From NCBI GenBank assembly GCA_016721735.1, contig JADKHM010000019.1, positions 372,001 through 436,000 of the forward strand: a stretch of DNA of 64,000 nucleotides. Reading direction: 5' to 3'. Below the pieces are notes generated by a model. The model ran no database searches. It was not told the origin of the DNA and saw only the letters and a list, made by a program, of their open reading frames with translations. A program made the position numbers and the translations under genes. Of this stretch, positions 1-9,166 are shown in pieces (positions within the stretch are counted from its first letter, which is position 1; every line of letters starts with the position of its first letter). The DNA is from Flavobacterium sp. (GTDB lineage: Bacteria; Bacteroidota; Bacteroidia; Flavobacteriales; Flavobacteriaceae).

Positions 1-2175
1 CCTAACAAAATTCTCTATAAAAAAACCACCGTCAATTCGGTTGAAGTATTTGAATACTCTACGAATTCAACCGACGTTTTATATAATGTTAGATTTAGTT
101 TGGTCGGCAACAATCAAGGAAATTATATCTTGTCGAATGCCGCGGCGATTGGTAGGATCTACGAATATGTTGAACCCATTGACGGGATAAAACAAGGAAA
201 CTACGAACCTATTATTCGATTAATTCCACCAACGAAAATTCAAATCGCAACACTATTCGGAAAAATAAATCCATCTGAGAAAACCAATATTGATTTTGAA
301 GGGGCTTTTAGCAACAATGACTTGAACCTATTTTCGAGCATAGACGATAAAGACAATCAAGGCGCCGCCGGTAAAATCAATGCTAAACAGCGACTATTTA
401 CCGGAAACTGGCAAGTAGATGCGTTTGCCAACTATCAATTTGTTCAAAAAGAATTTAGAACCATTGAGCGACTGTACACTATAGAATTTGACCGCGATTG
501 GAATTTAAATGCTCCCGTAGGAAATCAGAGCTTTATTACAACAGGTTTAGAATTTAAATTGCCAAAAAAGGGAATGGCTACCTATCAATTTGAAAACCTG
601 GAATTTTCAAAGAATTTTAATGGAAATCGGCACAGCATCAACACAACGTTTCAGTTAAGCCAGTGGAATTTTCAAAATAAAGGAAGCTACTTGAGCAGTA
701 ATGGTGCAACTTCGAGTTCAAAGTTTCTGAGAAATCAATCGCAAGTTAAATATCATTTTAAAAAAAATTGGGTGGGCTCTTCACTTCGATTGGAAGATAA
801 TCAGGAGAAAATAAAACCCACGCAACTGCTCTCCTCACTAAGCCAAAGATTTGTCGAATATGGTGCTCTGGTAGGACGTGGCGACAGCACGAAGGTCTAT
901 TTTGAGCTCGGCTACTTGCATCGCGCTAACGATAGTTTACAAAACAGCGTTTTGAAACGCGTAAACACTTCTCAATCCTATTATTTGAAATCAAAATTGA
1001 TTCAAAATGACAAAAGCGATCTATCTGTATATGTGAACTATCGCAATCTAAAATATGAAGACAAAACAAGAGCAAACGAACCTTCATTAAACTCAAGAAT
1101 CTTATATAATGACCGCTTTTTCAATCAACTAATTCAAAGCACAACAGCCTATGAAACTGCTTCAGGGACTATTCCACAACAAGAATTTACCTATTTAGAA
1201 GTTGAGGCTGGACAAGGCGTTTATGCGTGGAATGATTACAATGGCAATGGTACTCAAGAACTACAGGAATTTGAAATTGCTCCATTTCCAGATCAAGCCA
1301 AGTACATCCGTGTATTCCTTCCCAATCAGATTTTTATCAAAACCCATCAAAACAAATTTTCAGAATCGATTACCTTAAATCCAAATCAATGGCAAAATGA
1401 GAAAGGACTCAAGAAATTACTATCCTACTTTTATAATCAAACTTCTTTTTTGATTGATCGAAAAATAGGACGCAATGGCGGCAATTTTGATCTAAATCCA
1501 TTTTCAACTTCCTCGGAAAACCTACTGGGCTTGAACACCAGTTTTCGCAATAGTTTCTTTTACAATCGAGGAAAACAAAAACATTCGGTTACTTATACTT
1601 ATATACAAAATGAAGCGAAAAGTCTGTTGTCGTTTGGCGCTCAGAAAAGTACTAGCAGTTCCAATCAGTTGCAATATGACTATCTTCTTCAAAAATACTG
1701 GTTGTTTGCTTTTTCAGGCAAAACGGTAAATACGAATTCCGAAGTAGAGAACTTCGAATCTAGAAATTTCAAAATTGACGGTTACCAAATTGCACCAAAA
1801 ATCTCGTATTTATTTTCTCAAAACGCTAGTTGGGATATTTTCTATGAATTTTACCAAAAGGAAAACCAAATTGGACAAGCAGAACTTCTAAAGCAATCAA
1901 GAGTTGGCACGTCATTCTCCTATGCAAGCGAAAAGAAACTAACCTTAAATGGCGAGTTTTCACTTTATGAAAACAATTATACTGGCGACCCCAATTCGCC
2001 CATTGCATTCCAAATGCTTGAAGGATTGCAGCCTGGGAAAAATATGACTTGGCGGCTGTTATTGCAAAAAAACCTCACCCAGTATTTAGATATCAATATC
2101 AACTATCAAGCTCGCAAAAGCGAAACAAGCCAAACCATTCACAATGGTAATATTCAATTGAGAGCCTATTTTTAG
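1..2175 (+). CDS. Large outer-membrane beta-barrel protein, C-terminal part (5' end outside window)
   Basis: The frame is open from base 1, so this is the last 724 residues of a longer protein. The sequence is rich in alternating polar and aromatic residues (many Tyr, Phe, Asn and Gln) and ends in a terminal Phe (LRAYF), as expected for the closing strand of an outer-membrane beta barrel. A Ca-binding-like loop, DYNGNGTQELQEFE, lies around residues 412-425. It resembles a large conserved hypothetical outer-membrane protein of Flavobacteria, but I cannot name the family. No partner gene is visible upstream. A short AT-rich gap separates it from the next gene on the same strand. Confidence 0.7.
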   Translation, partial: PNKILYKKTTVNSVEVFEYSTNSTDVLYNVRFSLVGNNQGNYILSNAAAIGRIYEYVEPIDGIKQGNYEPIIRLIPPTKIQIATLFGKINPSEKTNIDFEGAFSNNDLNLFSSIDDKDNQGAAGKINAKQRLFTGNWQVDAFANYQFVQKEFRTIERLYTIEFDRDWNLNAPVGNQSFITTGLEFKLPKKGMATYQFENLEFSKNFNGNRHSINTTFQLSQWNFQNKGSYLSSNGATSSSKFLRNQSQVKYHFKKNWVGSSLRLEDNQEKIKPTQLLSSLSQRFVEYGALVGRGDSTKVYFELGYLHRANDSLQNSVLKRVNTSQSYYLKSKLIQNDKSDLSVYVNYRNLKYEDKTRANEPSLNSRILYNDRFFNQLIQSTTAYETASGTIPQQEFTYLEVEAGQGVYAWNDYNGNGTQELQEFEIAPFPDQAKYIRVFLPNQIFIKTHQNKFSESITLNPNQWQNEKGLKKLLSYFYNQTSFLIDRKIGRNGGNFDLNPFSTSSENLLGLNTSFRNSFFYNRGKQKHSVTYTYIQNEAKSLLSFGAQKSTSSSNQLQYDYLLQKYWLFAFSGKTVNTNSEVENFESRNFKIDGYQIAPKISYLFSQNASWDIFYEFYQKENQIGQAELLKQSRVGTSFSYASEKKLTLNGEFSLYENNYTGDPNSPIAFQMLEGLQPGKNMTWRLLLQKNLTQYLDININYQARKSETSQTIHNGNIQLRAYF

Positions 2176-2238
2176 ATTTTTGGATTTGCGTCATTTTTAT
2201 TTGTAACTTTAATCTATGTTTAACTAAATCACAATCTC

Positions 2239-2769
2239 ATGAAAAAAATTCTTTTAGTGTGCTTTTTGTTTGTTTTCTCAACAACCTTCTATGCGCAAGA
2301 AACTAAGGCGAAAAAGACGTCAAAAGCAAAAACAGAAAAAGTAGCGAAAGCAAAAGAAGCCGCCGCTGAGAAAAAAGAGAAAGCCGCCGCAAAGAAAGAA
2401 GCTGCTGCTGAGAAGAAAGAAAAAGCTGCCGCAAAGAAAGAAGCTGCCGCTGAAAAGAAAGAAAAGGCTAGTGCTAAAAAAGAAACCGCTTCTGACAAAA
2501 AAGAGAAAGCCGCTGCTAAAAAAGTCGAAAAGAAAGCGACCAAGTCTTCAGGAGCTGCCAAAAAAGAAATTAAAGAAGCAACGGAAAAGACAAAAAAGGA
2601 AACCAAAAAAGCCGCTACGAAAGTTAGAGAAACTTCAGAAAAAGCACCAAAAGTTGCTGACAAAGTAACTGGCATGTACAACGGAAAGAAAGTATATACG
2701 GGGCCAAGAGGCGGAAGATATTACATCAATTCAAATGGGAATAAGACGTATATTTCCGATGATAAATAA
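2239..2769 (+). CDS. Secreted Lys/Ala/Glu-rich protein with C-terminal PBCV-type basic adaptor motif
   Basis: 176 residues. A signal peptide covers about residues 1-19 (cleavage near FYAQ). Residues 22-145 are a low-complexity Lys/Ala/Glu region with a degenerate repeat of about 15 residues (AAAEKKEKAAAKKE), similar in composition to histone H1 or TolA-like linkers and probably helical. The tail, residues 148-172 (NGKKVYTGPRGGRYYINSNG), matches the short basic adaptor domain first described in chlorella virus PBCV-1 proteins, which is thought to tether proteins to other macromolecules. The gene stands alone and is followed by a strong terminator. The signal peptide argues for a periplasmic or surface role rather than DNA binding, but the function is unknown. 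Confidence 0.75.
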   Translation: MKKILLVCFLFVFSTTFYAQETKAKKTSKAKTEKVAKAKEAAAEKKEKAAAKKEAAAEKKEKAAAKKEAAAEKKEKASAKKETASDKKEKAAAKKVEKKATKSSGAAKKEIKEATEKTKKETKKAATKVRETSEKAPKVADKVTGMYNGKKVYTGPRGGRYYINSNGNKTYISDDK

Positions 2770-2781
2770 GATTCACTAAAT

Positions 2782-2819
2782 AAAAAAACGCGACACTTTT
2801 GAAGTTGTCGCGTTTTTTT
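2782..2819 (+). terminator. Rho-independent terminator
   Basis: A 7-bp stem CGCGACA/TGTCGCG around a short AT-rich loop, followed by seven T. It lies 20 bases after the Lys-rich gene and just beyond the 3' end of the opposing tRNA-Ala, so it could act in both directions. Confidence 0.8.
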
Positions 2820-2820
2820 G

Positions 2821-2894
2821 TGGAGAATATCGGATTCGAACCGACCACCTCTTGCCTGCCAGGCAAGCGCTCTAGCCAAATGAGCTAATCCCCC
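2821..2894 (-). tRNA. tRNA-Ala (anticodon GGC)
   Basis: Read on the minus strand it folds as a 74-nt cloverleaf. The acceptor stem GGGGGAT pairs with ATTCTCC (two G-T pairs). The anticodon stem CTTGC/GCAAG closes loop CTGGCAG with anticodon GGC. The T-arm contains GGTTCGAATCC, and the discriminator is A. The 3' CCA is not encoded. A TATATTTG promoter motif sits 10 nt upstream. Confidence 0.95.
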
Positions 2895-2903
2895 AATCTG
2901 TCG

Positions 2904-2911
2904 CAAATATA
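2904..2911 (-). promoter_or_regulatory. -7 promoter element for tRNA-Ala
   Basis: Minus-strand TATATTTG, a full match to the Bacteroidota -7 consensus TAnnTTTG, 9 nt before the first base of the tRNA. The spacing fits a transcription start just ahead of the mature 5' end. Confidence 0.6.
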
Positions 2912-2913
2912 AA

Positions 2914-4584
2914 TTAAAAAGTTGTATTCAAAGACAATGATACGCCTGAACTTTCAGGAACAAAACGACAAACACCACCAACACAAACTAAACCTCCTCT
3001 TTGGCGTCCGTAACTCAATGCAATTCTAGTTGATTTTTGTCGAAATGCCCCGCCTAAATTATAATAATGATTTCGTGCTTCTGGATCGTCATTGCCATAA
3101 TTGTACATATCCGATGTGAAAAAGGACAACTTTGAATTCAAGTTAAATTCTACGGTAGAGGCCGCCCAATTTTTCTTGTCTGAATCTGCCCACATATGTT
3201 CCCCAACTACTCGGATAGATTTTGAATCTGTAAATTTATAAGTTCCCTCCGCTCCAAGAATATTAGTTTGAACCAAGCCATAAGTTTCTTCTATTAGTTT
3301 CTTATTGTAATACTGGTTGATGTAGGAAAAAACAGATTGCCATTTTGCATTCCATTTTTTGGTAAATTCTATATTGTAATCAGAAAAATATTTTTTGCCA
3401 AAGGCAAAATAATCTGTTGCATAATCTTTCTTAGGTAAATAGAAAGTTCCGCCCAAAGCATTCCAATTAGACATGTTGATTGCTAATTTTGCCCCATATT
3501 TTCCTCCTAACAGCGAATTCTTTTTGATGTTGTAGAAAAAATCTACTTGACCGCCTATCTCTCCTGTTTTTAAAAGGGTTTCATCTCCTAAGAAAACATT
3601 GGGTTGAGACTGATAAACGTATATGTTCGCTAAGTTATAGTGATGTTGCTTGGTCAGACTTGGAATAAAATTCAAAATTCGATCATTGAACGCATTTCCT
3701 TTCGCAATTCTTTCAGAGAAAAAGCCCATGTTTTCTAATCTCCTAAAAGAACCATCAATTCCAAATCCTTTTTTCGAATACCCCAAATTCATTAACAAGG
3801 CATTTCCTGGCTTGATAAAATTATTTTCAATTTGCTCGCGCACTTCAATGATAGCGTCCTTCGATTTGATATTATATTCTGTCGAGAAATAAAAACCGTT
3901 ATGCGAAAAATCTATCCTTGCAGCATAACCATTAGTCAAACTATTGAAATTCGGATTCGGAATTGATTCCACTATTTCTTCTCGCCCCACATAAGTTAAA
4001 CCCAGAGAAAGCTCAGAAGTTTTCATTTGAAGCAAATTTGAAAGGACAATCTCAGTGTCAACTCCGTAAATTTCGCCTTTTGAAATATCAAAACCCGTAC
4101 GTTGTCGACCGTATATACTTTTTAGAGTGAAATAGCTGTTGGGTTTAAAAATTACACGTCCACCGCGTAGGGAATTATTGATGCCAAGTGCTCTGTCTTC
4201 CCAACTTCTATACAATAATCCGCTTCCAAATTGCTCGTAGAAATAACCCGCAGTAAGATCTATTTTATCATTCTTAAACTGAAGAAAGTAGGTGGCAACA
4301 TCGGATTTGTCGTATCGTGGATTGAAATTCAATAGCGCTTGATCTTCATAAGACTCGCCTTGAATACCTGCTATCCAATTTTTGTATTTTAGATTTGCGA
4401 ACAAATAACTATTGGCTCTTAGTGGCGTTTCAGGATGAACGACGTTAAGTCCTTTATCGTTCAAATACCATTGCGAATTGGATTCAAAACCGCCATAGAA
4501 ATTTATCTTCTCTGGCTTGCCTGATTCCTGTGCGTTCGCACAAAAGGCGGTGAGTGCTACGAAAAAAAACAGTCTGATTTTCAT
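2914..4584 (-). CDS. Putative outer-membrane beta-barrel protein (DUF6029-like)
   Basis: 556 residues with a signal peptide (residues 1-18, cleaved near ANAQ). The mature chain is a run of amphipathic strands rich in Tyr, Phe and Asn (YFYEQFGSGLLYRSWEDRAL, NYDPEARNHYYNLGG-like segments) and ends in SLNTTF with terminal Phe, consistent with an outer-membrane barrel. A late Cys pair (GLVCVGGVCRF, around residue 535) could form a disulfide. The stop of the TlpA-like gene is 3 bp upstream, so the two are co-transcribed. The divergent neighbour is an Omp28-like lipoprotein with a CxxC motif, so the three probably form an envelope thiol-redox locus. The DUF6029 assignment is from memory of family appearance and order; the barrel call is firmer. 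Confidence 0.65.
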   Translation of the reverse strand: MKIRLFFFVALTAFCANAQESGKPEKINFYGGFESNSQWYLNDKGLNVVHPETPLRANSYLFANLKYKNWIAGIQGESYEDQALLNFNPRYDKSDVATYFLQFKNDKIDLTAGYFYEQFGSGLLYRSWEDRALGINNSLRGGRVIFKPNSYFTLKSIYGRQRTGFDISKGEIYGVDTEIVLSNLLQMKTSELSLGLTYVGREEIVESIPNPNFNSLTNGYAARIDFSHNGFYFSTEYNIKSKDAIIEVREQIENNFIKPGNALLMNLGYSKKGFGIDGSFRRLENMGFFSERIAKGNAFNDRILNFIPSLTKQHHYNLANIYVYQSQPNVFLGDETLLKTGEIGGQVDFFYNIKKNSLLGGKYGAKLAINMSNWNALGGTFYLPKKDYATDYFAFGKKYFSDYNIEFTKKWNAKWQSVFSYINQYYNKKLIEETYGLVQTNILGAEGTYKFTDSKSIRVVGEHMWADSDKKNWAASTVEFNLNSKLSFFTSDMYNYGNDDPEARNHYYNLGGAFRQKSTRIALSYGRQRGGLVCVGGVCRFVPESSGVSLSLNTTF

Positions 4585-4587
4585 AGC

Positions 4588-5064
4588 TTAAAGCGTTTTC
4601 ATTTTTTCAACTAGTTCTTTTTCATTTCCAGGCACATAGCCATTTTGGATATGCACAATTTCTCCATTCTTGACAACAATTGTATAAGGAATATTTACAA
4701 TAGACAACGCTCTCTTAAAATCTTGATTGGTGTCCAACAGAACTTTATAATCCCAGCCTTTTCCATTAACAAGAGGTTTAACTCTTTTTTGGGTTCTGGA
4801 ATCGTCAGTAGATACCGCTATTATTTCAAAATTGACGCTTTTTTTCCACTCTTCTTGTACATCGTTCATCTCGTCTAATTCACTAATGCAAGGCGTACAC
4901 CAAGTCGCCCAAAAAGAAAAAACATACAATTTGTCCTTTTCGCTAAAATCGTTTTTCAAAGAAATTGATTGGCCTTCCAGATTACTTAAACTTAAATTTG
5001 GAAGTTGTTTTTGTGCAAAAACACTAAGGTTGACAAAAAACAAAAGGAGGCAAACTTTCTTCAT
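4588..5064 (-). CDS. Periplasmic TlpA/ResA-type thiol-disulfide oxidoreductase
   Basis: 158 residues with a signal peptide (about 1-18, VFAQ). It is a single thioredoxin fold with the redox motif WATWCTPC (Cys56 and Cys59) and a cis-Pro segment NIPYTIVV near residue 127. This pattern belongs to TlpA/ResA proteins, which reduce or isomerise disulfides in exported proteins. It is the first gene of a two-gene unit with the downstream barrel protein, which carries its own Cys pair and could be a client. The specific substrate cannot be read from sequence. Confidence 0.85.
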   Translation of the reverse strand: MKKVCLLLFFVNLSVFAQKQLPNLSLSNLEGQSISLKNDFSEKDKLYVFSFWATWCTPCISELDEMNDVQEEWKKSVNFEIIAVSTDDSRTQKRVKPLVNGKGWDYKVLLDTNQDFKRALSIVNIPYTIVVKNGEIVHIQNGYVPGNEKELVEKMKTL

Positions 5065-5159
5065 AATTGTATTGATTTAACTGCAAATAAATAAATTATA
5101 ATCATTAAAATAAAATATTATTTGTTTTATTTGTATTTTAGAATCCTATTTTTTTTGCT

Positions 5160-5993
5160 ATGAAAAATTATCACTATATCGTAGTCTTATTTTTAAGTCT
5201 TACCGTATTATCCTGCAGCGATGCAGTCGTGGTTTACAGCCCAATCGCAGTAGATGATAGCGTAGATGCTGATCCTATTTCTGGTCTGTTTAAGAAACAA
5301 GTATTAATAGAAGATTATACTGGCACCTGGTGCGGAAATTGCGCCCGAGTTGCCTACGCAATCGAAAAAACAAAGGAACAATCGGACCGTGTCGTATCAG
5401 TTGCTATTCATAATGGGAACGATCCCTATAATTTTGAAGACATTGGACCGCTTCAAAATTTAATTTCACCGAACAGCGAATTGGCATTGCCACAATCTCG
5501 TTTAAACAGAACCACAACTTGGACATTTCCTGAAGTCAACAATGTGCAACAAGTACTTAATTTGACGAGTAATAATTGCGGTCTTGGACTGGCTTTAGAC
5601 TCCGAGGTATCGGCGAGCAATATCAATCTTAATGTGAATGTGAAATTTGCTCAAAATTATTCAAATCTAAGATTGGTTGTTTACGTGTTAGAAAACCATT
5701 TGATATACAGACAAACCAACTATTCTAATTTTTATGGCGGCGTCAACCCCATACCTGCTTTTGAGCATAATCATGTTCTCAGAGCTTCATTAACAAATTT
5801 GTTAGGTGATGCGCTTCAAAACACCAACTACAATCAAACTGTAACTACTAATTTTTCTATTCCGATACCGTCAAATGTGAGCAATGCGGAGAATATTAGT
5901 TTTGTAGCTTTTGTCGTTGAAGAGAATAACAATGTCCTCAATGTTAGAGCGGCTGAAACGAACGAAAATCAAACTTTTCAGGAAAATCCGTAG
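5160..5993 (+). CDS. Omp28-related lipoprotein with thioredoxin-like CxxC motif
   Basis: 277 residues. Lipobox LTVLSC makes Cys19 the likely lipidated residue. A thioredoxin-like start follows, with GTWCGNCARV (Cys58 and Cys61). The rest resembles Omp28-type outer-membrane lipoproteins of Bacteroidota (long Asn-rich beta segments such as NYSNFYGGVNPIPAFEHNHV). It is transcribed away from the TlpA and barrel pair across a 95-bp AT-rich gap, and the shared CxxC theme supports a common role in envelope redox chemistry. A terminator follows the stop. The family call is good; the function is inferred. Confidence 0.75.
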   Translation: MKNYHYIVVLFLSLTVLSCSDAVVVYSPIAVDDSVDADPISGLFKKQVLIEDYTGTWCGNCARVAYAIEKTKEQSDRVVSVAIHNGNDPYNFEDIGPLQNLISPNSELALPQSRLNRTTTWTFPEVNNVQQVLNLTSNNCGLGLALDSEVSASNINLNVNVKFAQNYSNLRLVVYVLENHLIYRQTNYSNFYGGVNPIPAFEHNHVLRASLTNLLGDALQNTNYNQTVTTNFSIPIPSNVSNAENISFVAFVVEENNNVLNVRAAETNENQTFQENP

Positions 5994-6012
5994 TTCCTAA
6001 TCGAACCCGCAT

Positions 6013-6038
6013 CAAGTCGCTTCAATGCGACTTTTTTT
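6013..6038 (+). terminator. Rho-independent terminator after the Omp28-like gene
   Basis: 7-bp perfect stem AAGTCGC/GCGACTT, loop TTCAAT, then seven T. Confidence 0.8.
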
Positions 6039-6110
6039 ATGATTACTGTCCATATTAAAATCTGGGCAGTTTATTTGAAAAGTAATTACCTTTGCTTCAA
6101 ATTTTACGAA

Positions 6111-6563
6111 ATGAGCAACATTAGAATTACCAAAGAATTTAGTTTCGAAACGGGTCACGCGCTATATGGCTATGACGGAAAGTGCAAGAATGTGCATGGA
6201 CATAGTTATAAATTATCCGTAACCGTTATAGGTGTCCCTATTTCGGACCGCAACAACGGCAAATTCGGGATGGTGATTGATTTTTCAGATTTAAAGAAAA
6301 TTGTCAAAGAAGAAATAGTCGATCATTTTGATCACGCAACGGTATTTAATCAAACTACACCACACATAGAACTGGCGAACGAACTAATAGATCGCGGCCA
6401 TCGCGTTATTTTAGTCGATTACCAACCCACAAGCGAAAACATGGTGATTGATTTTGCACAAAAAATAAAAAGCCGATTGCCAAAAACTATCGAATTACAT
6501 TCACTAAAATTACAAGAAACAGACACTTCTTTCGCGCAATGGTTTGCCAGCGACAATTTGTAA
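6111..6563 (+). CDS. queD: 6-carboxytetrahydropterin synthase / 6-pyruvoyl-tetrahydropterin synthase family
   Basis: 150 residues from the ATG at 6111. The frame is open further upstream, but MSNIRITKEF matches the normal family start. Zinc-ligand histidines are visible as His16 (FETGHAL) and the HGH pair His29/His31, with the catalytic Cys25 in CKNVHGH. Later family features are DHATVFNQT and ENMVIDFAQ. The enzyme converts dihydroneopterin triphosphate to 6-carboxy-tetrahydropterin, the first committed step to queuosine. lpxH follows 27 bp downstream on the same strand, probably in the same transcript, though the two pathways are unrelated. Confidence 0.88.
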   Translation: MSNIRITKEFSFETGHALYGYDGKCKNVHGHSYKLSVTVIGVPISDRNNGKFGMVIDFSDLKKIVKEEIVDHFDHATVFNQTTPHIELANELIDRGHRVILVDYQPTSENMVIDFAQKIKSRLPKTIELHSLKLQETDTSFAQWFASDNL

Positions 6564-6590
6564 TTTGAATCCAAAAAGAGCAATTCAATT

Positions 6591-7340
6591 ATGACTCCAA
6601 ACAAAAAAATATACTTCGCCTCCGACCAACATTTTGGCGCGCCAACTGCGGAATTGAGTTTCCCACGTGAACAAAAATTCGTGGCTTGGCTAGACGAAAT
6701 TAAGAAAGACGCGGAAGCCATTTTTTTATTAGGTGATCTTTTTGATTTTTGGTTTGAATATAAAAAAGTGGTCCCGAAAGGATTTATCCGGGTTTTAGGA
6801 AAACTTGCGGAAATAAGAGATAGTGGCATTCCTATTTATTTCTTTGTCGGCAACCACGATTTATGGATGAACAACTATTTCGAAAAAGAATTGAATATTC
6901 CAGTTTATCACGACAATCAAGCATACACTTTTGGAAACAAAACCTTCCTGATTGGTCACGGCGACGGTAAGGGCCCTGGAGACAAAGGCTACAAACGAAT
7001 GAAAAAAGTGTTTGTGCATCCACTTTCAAAATGGATCTTCCGCTGGTTGCATCCTGACATTGGAGTATCTCTTGGTCATTATCTCTCGGTTAAGAACAAA
7101 CTGATTTCAGGTGATGCTGATGTAAAATTTCTCGGTGAAGACAACGAATGGTTGGTTCAATATTCGAAACGAAAATTAGAAACACAGCATTACGATTACC
7201 TCATTTTCGGACACCGGCATTTACCCATGATTATTAAGGTGGGCGAAAACTCTGAGTACGTAAATTTAGGTGACTGGATTGGCTATTTTACTTACGGTGT
7301 TTTCGACGGAACAACGTTTGAATTGAAAAAATTCGAGTGA
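6591..7340 (+). CDS. lpxH: UDP-2,3-diacylglucosamine pyrophosphohydrolase (lipid A synthesis)
   Basis: 249 residues with all the calcineurin-like phosphoesterase motifs in order: SDQHFG (Asp12, His14), GDLFDFW (Asp49), GNHD (88-90), GHGD (His123) and GHRH near residue 208. LpxH removes UMP from UDP-2,3-diacylglucosamine to give lipid X in lipid A assembly at the inner membrane. The length is close to the usual 240-260. The stop lies 2 bp from the stop of the convergent recJ, leaving no room for a terminator between them. Confidence 0.92.
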   Translation: MTPNKKIYFASDQHFGAPTAELSFPREQKFVAWLDEIKKDAEAIFLLGDLFDFWFEYKKVVPKGFIRVLGKLAEIRDSGIPIYFFVGNHDLWMNNYFEKELNIPVYHDNQAYTFGNKTFLIGHGDGKGPGDKGYKRMKKVFVHPLSKWIFRWLHPDIGVSLGHYLSVKNKLISGDADVKFLGEDNEWLVQYSKRKLETQHYDYLIFGHRHLPMIIKVGENSEYVNLGDWIGYFTYGVFDGTTFELKKFE

Positions 7341-7342
7341 CA

Positions 7343-9031
7343 CTATTTGATGTCTTTCAATCGCAATTGCACTGAAACCATCCCATTCCACTCGTTTTCT
7401 TCGATACAATAAACTGCTTCAAAAGGTTTTTTGTTTTGAATTAAATCTAACCTATTCGCGAGACCAAATCCAACTGCTGAAAAACTTGGTGAATTGATTT
7501 GCTTCAGCGTGAGTTTCAAATGGGTATTATCAGATCCTATCGTTTTTCCGTAGCCAGTATCAATCACATTTTTACTCCAAAACACAGGCGTCCGATTTTG
7601 CGGACCAAAGGGTTCAAACTGCTTCAGAATACGTGTCAATTTTGGCGTGATTTCAACAAAATCGATTTCGGCATCCACTTCAATTTCAGGAGTCAACATG
7701 TCGGGCGCTATGGTTTCTTGCACTACTTTTTCGAATGCGTCTTTAAATTTTTGATAGTTTTCAGGTTTTAAAGTCATCCCTGCAGCATACATATGGCCTC
7801 CGAACTGCTCCAGATGTTCGGCACAAGCTTCCAGCGCATTATAAACATCAAATCCAACAACAGAGCGTGCCGACGCCGCATATTTGTCGCCACTTTTGGT
7901 AAATACGATGGTGGGTCTATAGTAGACTTCTATCAATCGAGACGCTACAATTCCGATTACCCCTTTATGCCAATCTTCTTGAAAAACGACGGTCGTAAAC
8001 CGCTCCTTTTCATGATGTTCTTCTATTTGACTCAAGGCCATTTTCGTGATTTGCTGGTCTAGATCTCTTCGGTCTGTATTATACTGCTCGATCTCAGACG
8101 CAAACTGTTGTGCTTGAGCTAAATTGAATTCGGTAAGTAATTCTACAGCATGATTTCCGTGTTTGATGCGACCCGCCGCGTTTATCCGTGGAGCAACAAT
8201 AAAAACGACATCTGTAATCGTGAGTTCTTTCTTTTTTACTTGTTGAATTAAAGCCTGAATTCCTGGACGAGGTTCGCTATTGATTACCTGCAATCCAAAA
8301 TAAGCTAAGATCCTATTTTCGCCCGTTATGGGAACAATGTCAGCAGCAATGGCCGTCGCAACTAAATCTAAGTAGGGAACAAAATCATCAATTGTTTGAT
8401 TTCTGTTTTGGCCCAGCGCTTGAATTAACTTGAATCCAACGCCACAGCCACAAAGTTCATCATAAGGATAAGTGCAATCTTCTCGTTTTGGGTCTAAAAT
8501 CGCGATCGCTTTCGGTAAAACATCTCCGGGACGATGGTGGTCACAAATAATAAAATCGATGTTTTTTTCTCGCGCGTAATTGATGTGGTCTATCGATTTG
8601 ATGCCGCAATCAAGTGCAATAATCAACGAAAAACCGTTATCATCAGCAAAGTCAATTCCTTTATAAGAAATGCCGTAACCTTCGTCATATCTATCCGGAA
8701 TGTAAGTCGCTATGTTGGGATAAATGGTTTTTAGATAAGAAGAAACTAATGATACTGCTGTAGTTCCGTCTACATCGTAATCTCCGAAAACTAAGATATT
8801 TTCTTGATTTAGAATTGCCTTTTCGATACGGTCAACAGCCGCATCCATATCTTTCATCAAATACGGATTGTGCAAATCATCTAAATTGGGTCGAAAAAAA
8901 GCTTTTGCTTGCTCAAAGGTCGTGATGCCTCTGTTAATTAAAAGTGTCGCTGTTACAGCGTCAATATTCAAAACATCCATCAGATGTTTCAATTGGTCGG
9001 GTTCGGGTTGTGGTTTGATTGTCCAGCGCAT
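7343..9031 (-). CDS. recJ: Single-stranded-DNA-specific exonuclease RecJ
   Basis: 562 residues from the ATG at 9031 (MRWTIKPQPEP). A longer frame reaches 9127, but the added N-terminus is not family-like and overlaps a TAAATTTG promoter motif. The DHH core is clear: FGDYDVDGTTA near residue 80, DCGIKS, the signature DHH in ICDHHRPGD, and the DHHA1 half with ARSVVGFDV and QFGGHMYAAGM. RecJ degrades ssDNA 5' to 3' in recombination and mismatch repair. It is transcribed singly, convergent with lpxH and divergent from adenine deaminase. Confidence 0.93.
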   Translation of the reverse strand: MRWTIKPQPEPDQLKHLMDVLNIDAVTATLLINRGITTFEQAKAFFRPNLDDLHNPYLMKDMDAAVDRIEKAILNQENILVFGDYDVDGTTAVSLVSSYLKTIYPNIATYIPDRYDEGYGISYKGIDFADDNGFSLIIALDCGIKSIDHINYAREKNIDFIICDHHRPGDVLPKAIAILDPKREDCTYPYDELCGCGVGFKLIQALGQNRNQTIDDFVPYLDLVATAIAADIVPITGENRILAYFGLQVINSEPRPGIQALIQQVKKKELTITDVVFIVAPRINAAGRIKHGNHAVELLTEFNLAQAQQFASEIEQYNTDRRDLDQQITKMALSQIEEHHEKERFTTVVFQEDWHKGVIGIVASRLIEVYYRPTIVFTKSGDKYAASARSVVGFDVYNALEACAEHLEQFGGHMYAAGMTLKPENYQKFKDAFEKVVQETIAPDMLTPEIEVDAEIDFVEITPKLTRILKQFEPFGPQNRTPVFWSKNVIDTGYGKTIGSDNTHLKLTLKQINSPSFSAVGFGLANRLDLIQNKKPFEAVYCIEENEWNGMVSVQLRLKDIK

Positions 9032-9072
9032 AAGATAAAATTTGTTTGGTGTATACTCAATGAATTGTTTTT

Positions 9073-9080
9073 CAAATTTA
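9073..9080 (-). promoter_or_regulatory. -7 promoter element for recJ
   Basis: Minus-strand TAAATTTG, a full match to TAnnTTTG, about 42 nt before the chosen recJ ATG. It supports the shorter start, since the longer frame would begin upstream of this promoter. Confidence 0.45.
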
Positions 9081-9166
9081 GAAAAAAAACAAATAGAACT
9101 AACTTTAGCATCGACATGAAAATTCATTTCAAAAAAATTTCGTTATTTGTTTAAAATTAAAATCTC

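Noticed and set aside
2289..2681. Minus-strand frame opposite the Lys-rich protein
   Set aside because: A low-complexity mirror of the Lys/Ala-rich codons. The plus frame has a signal peptide and a domain match.
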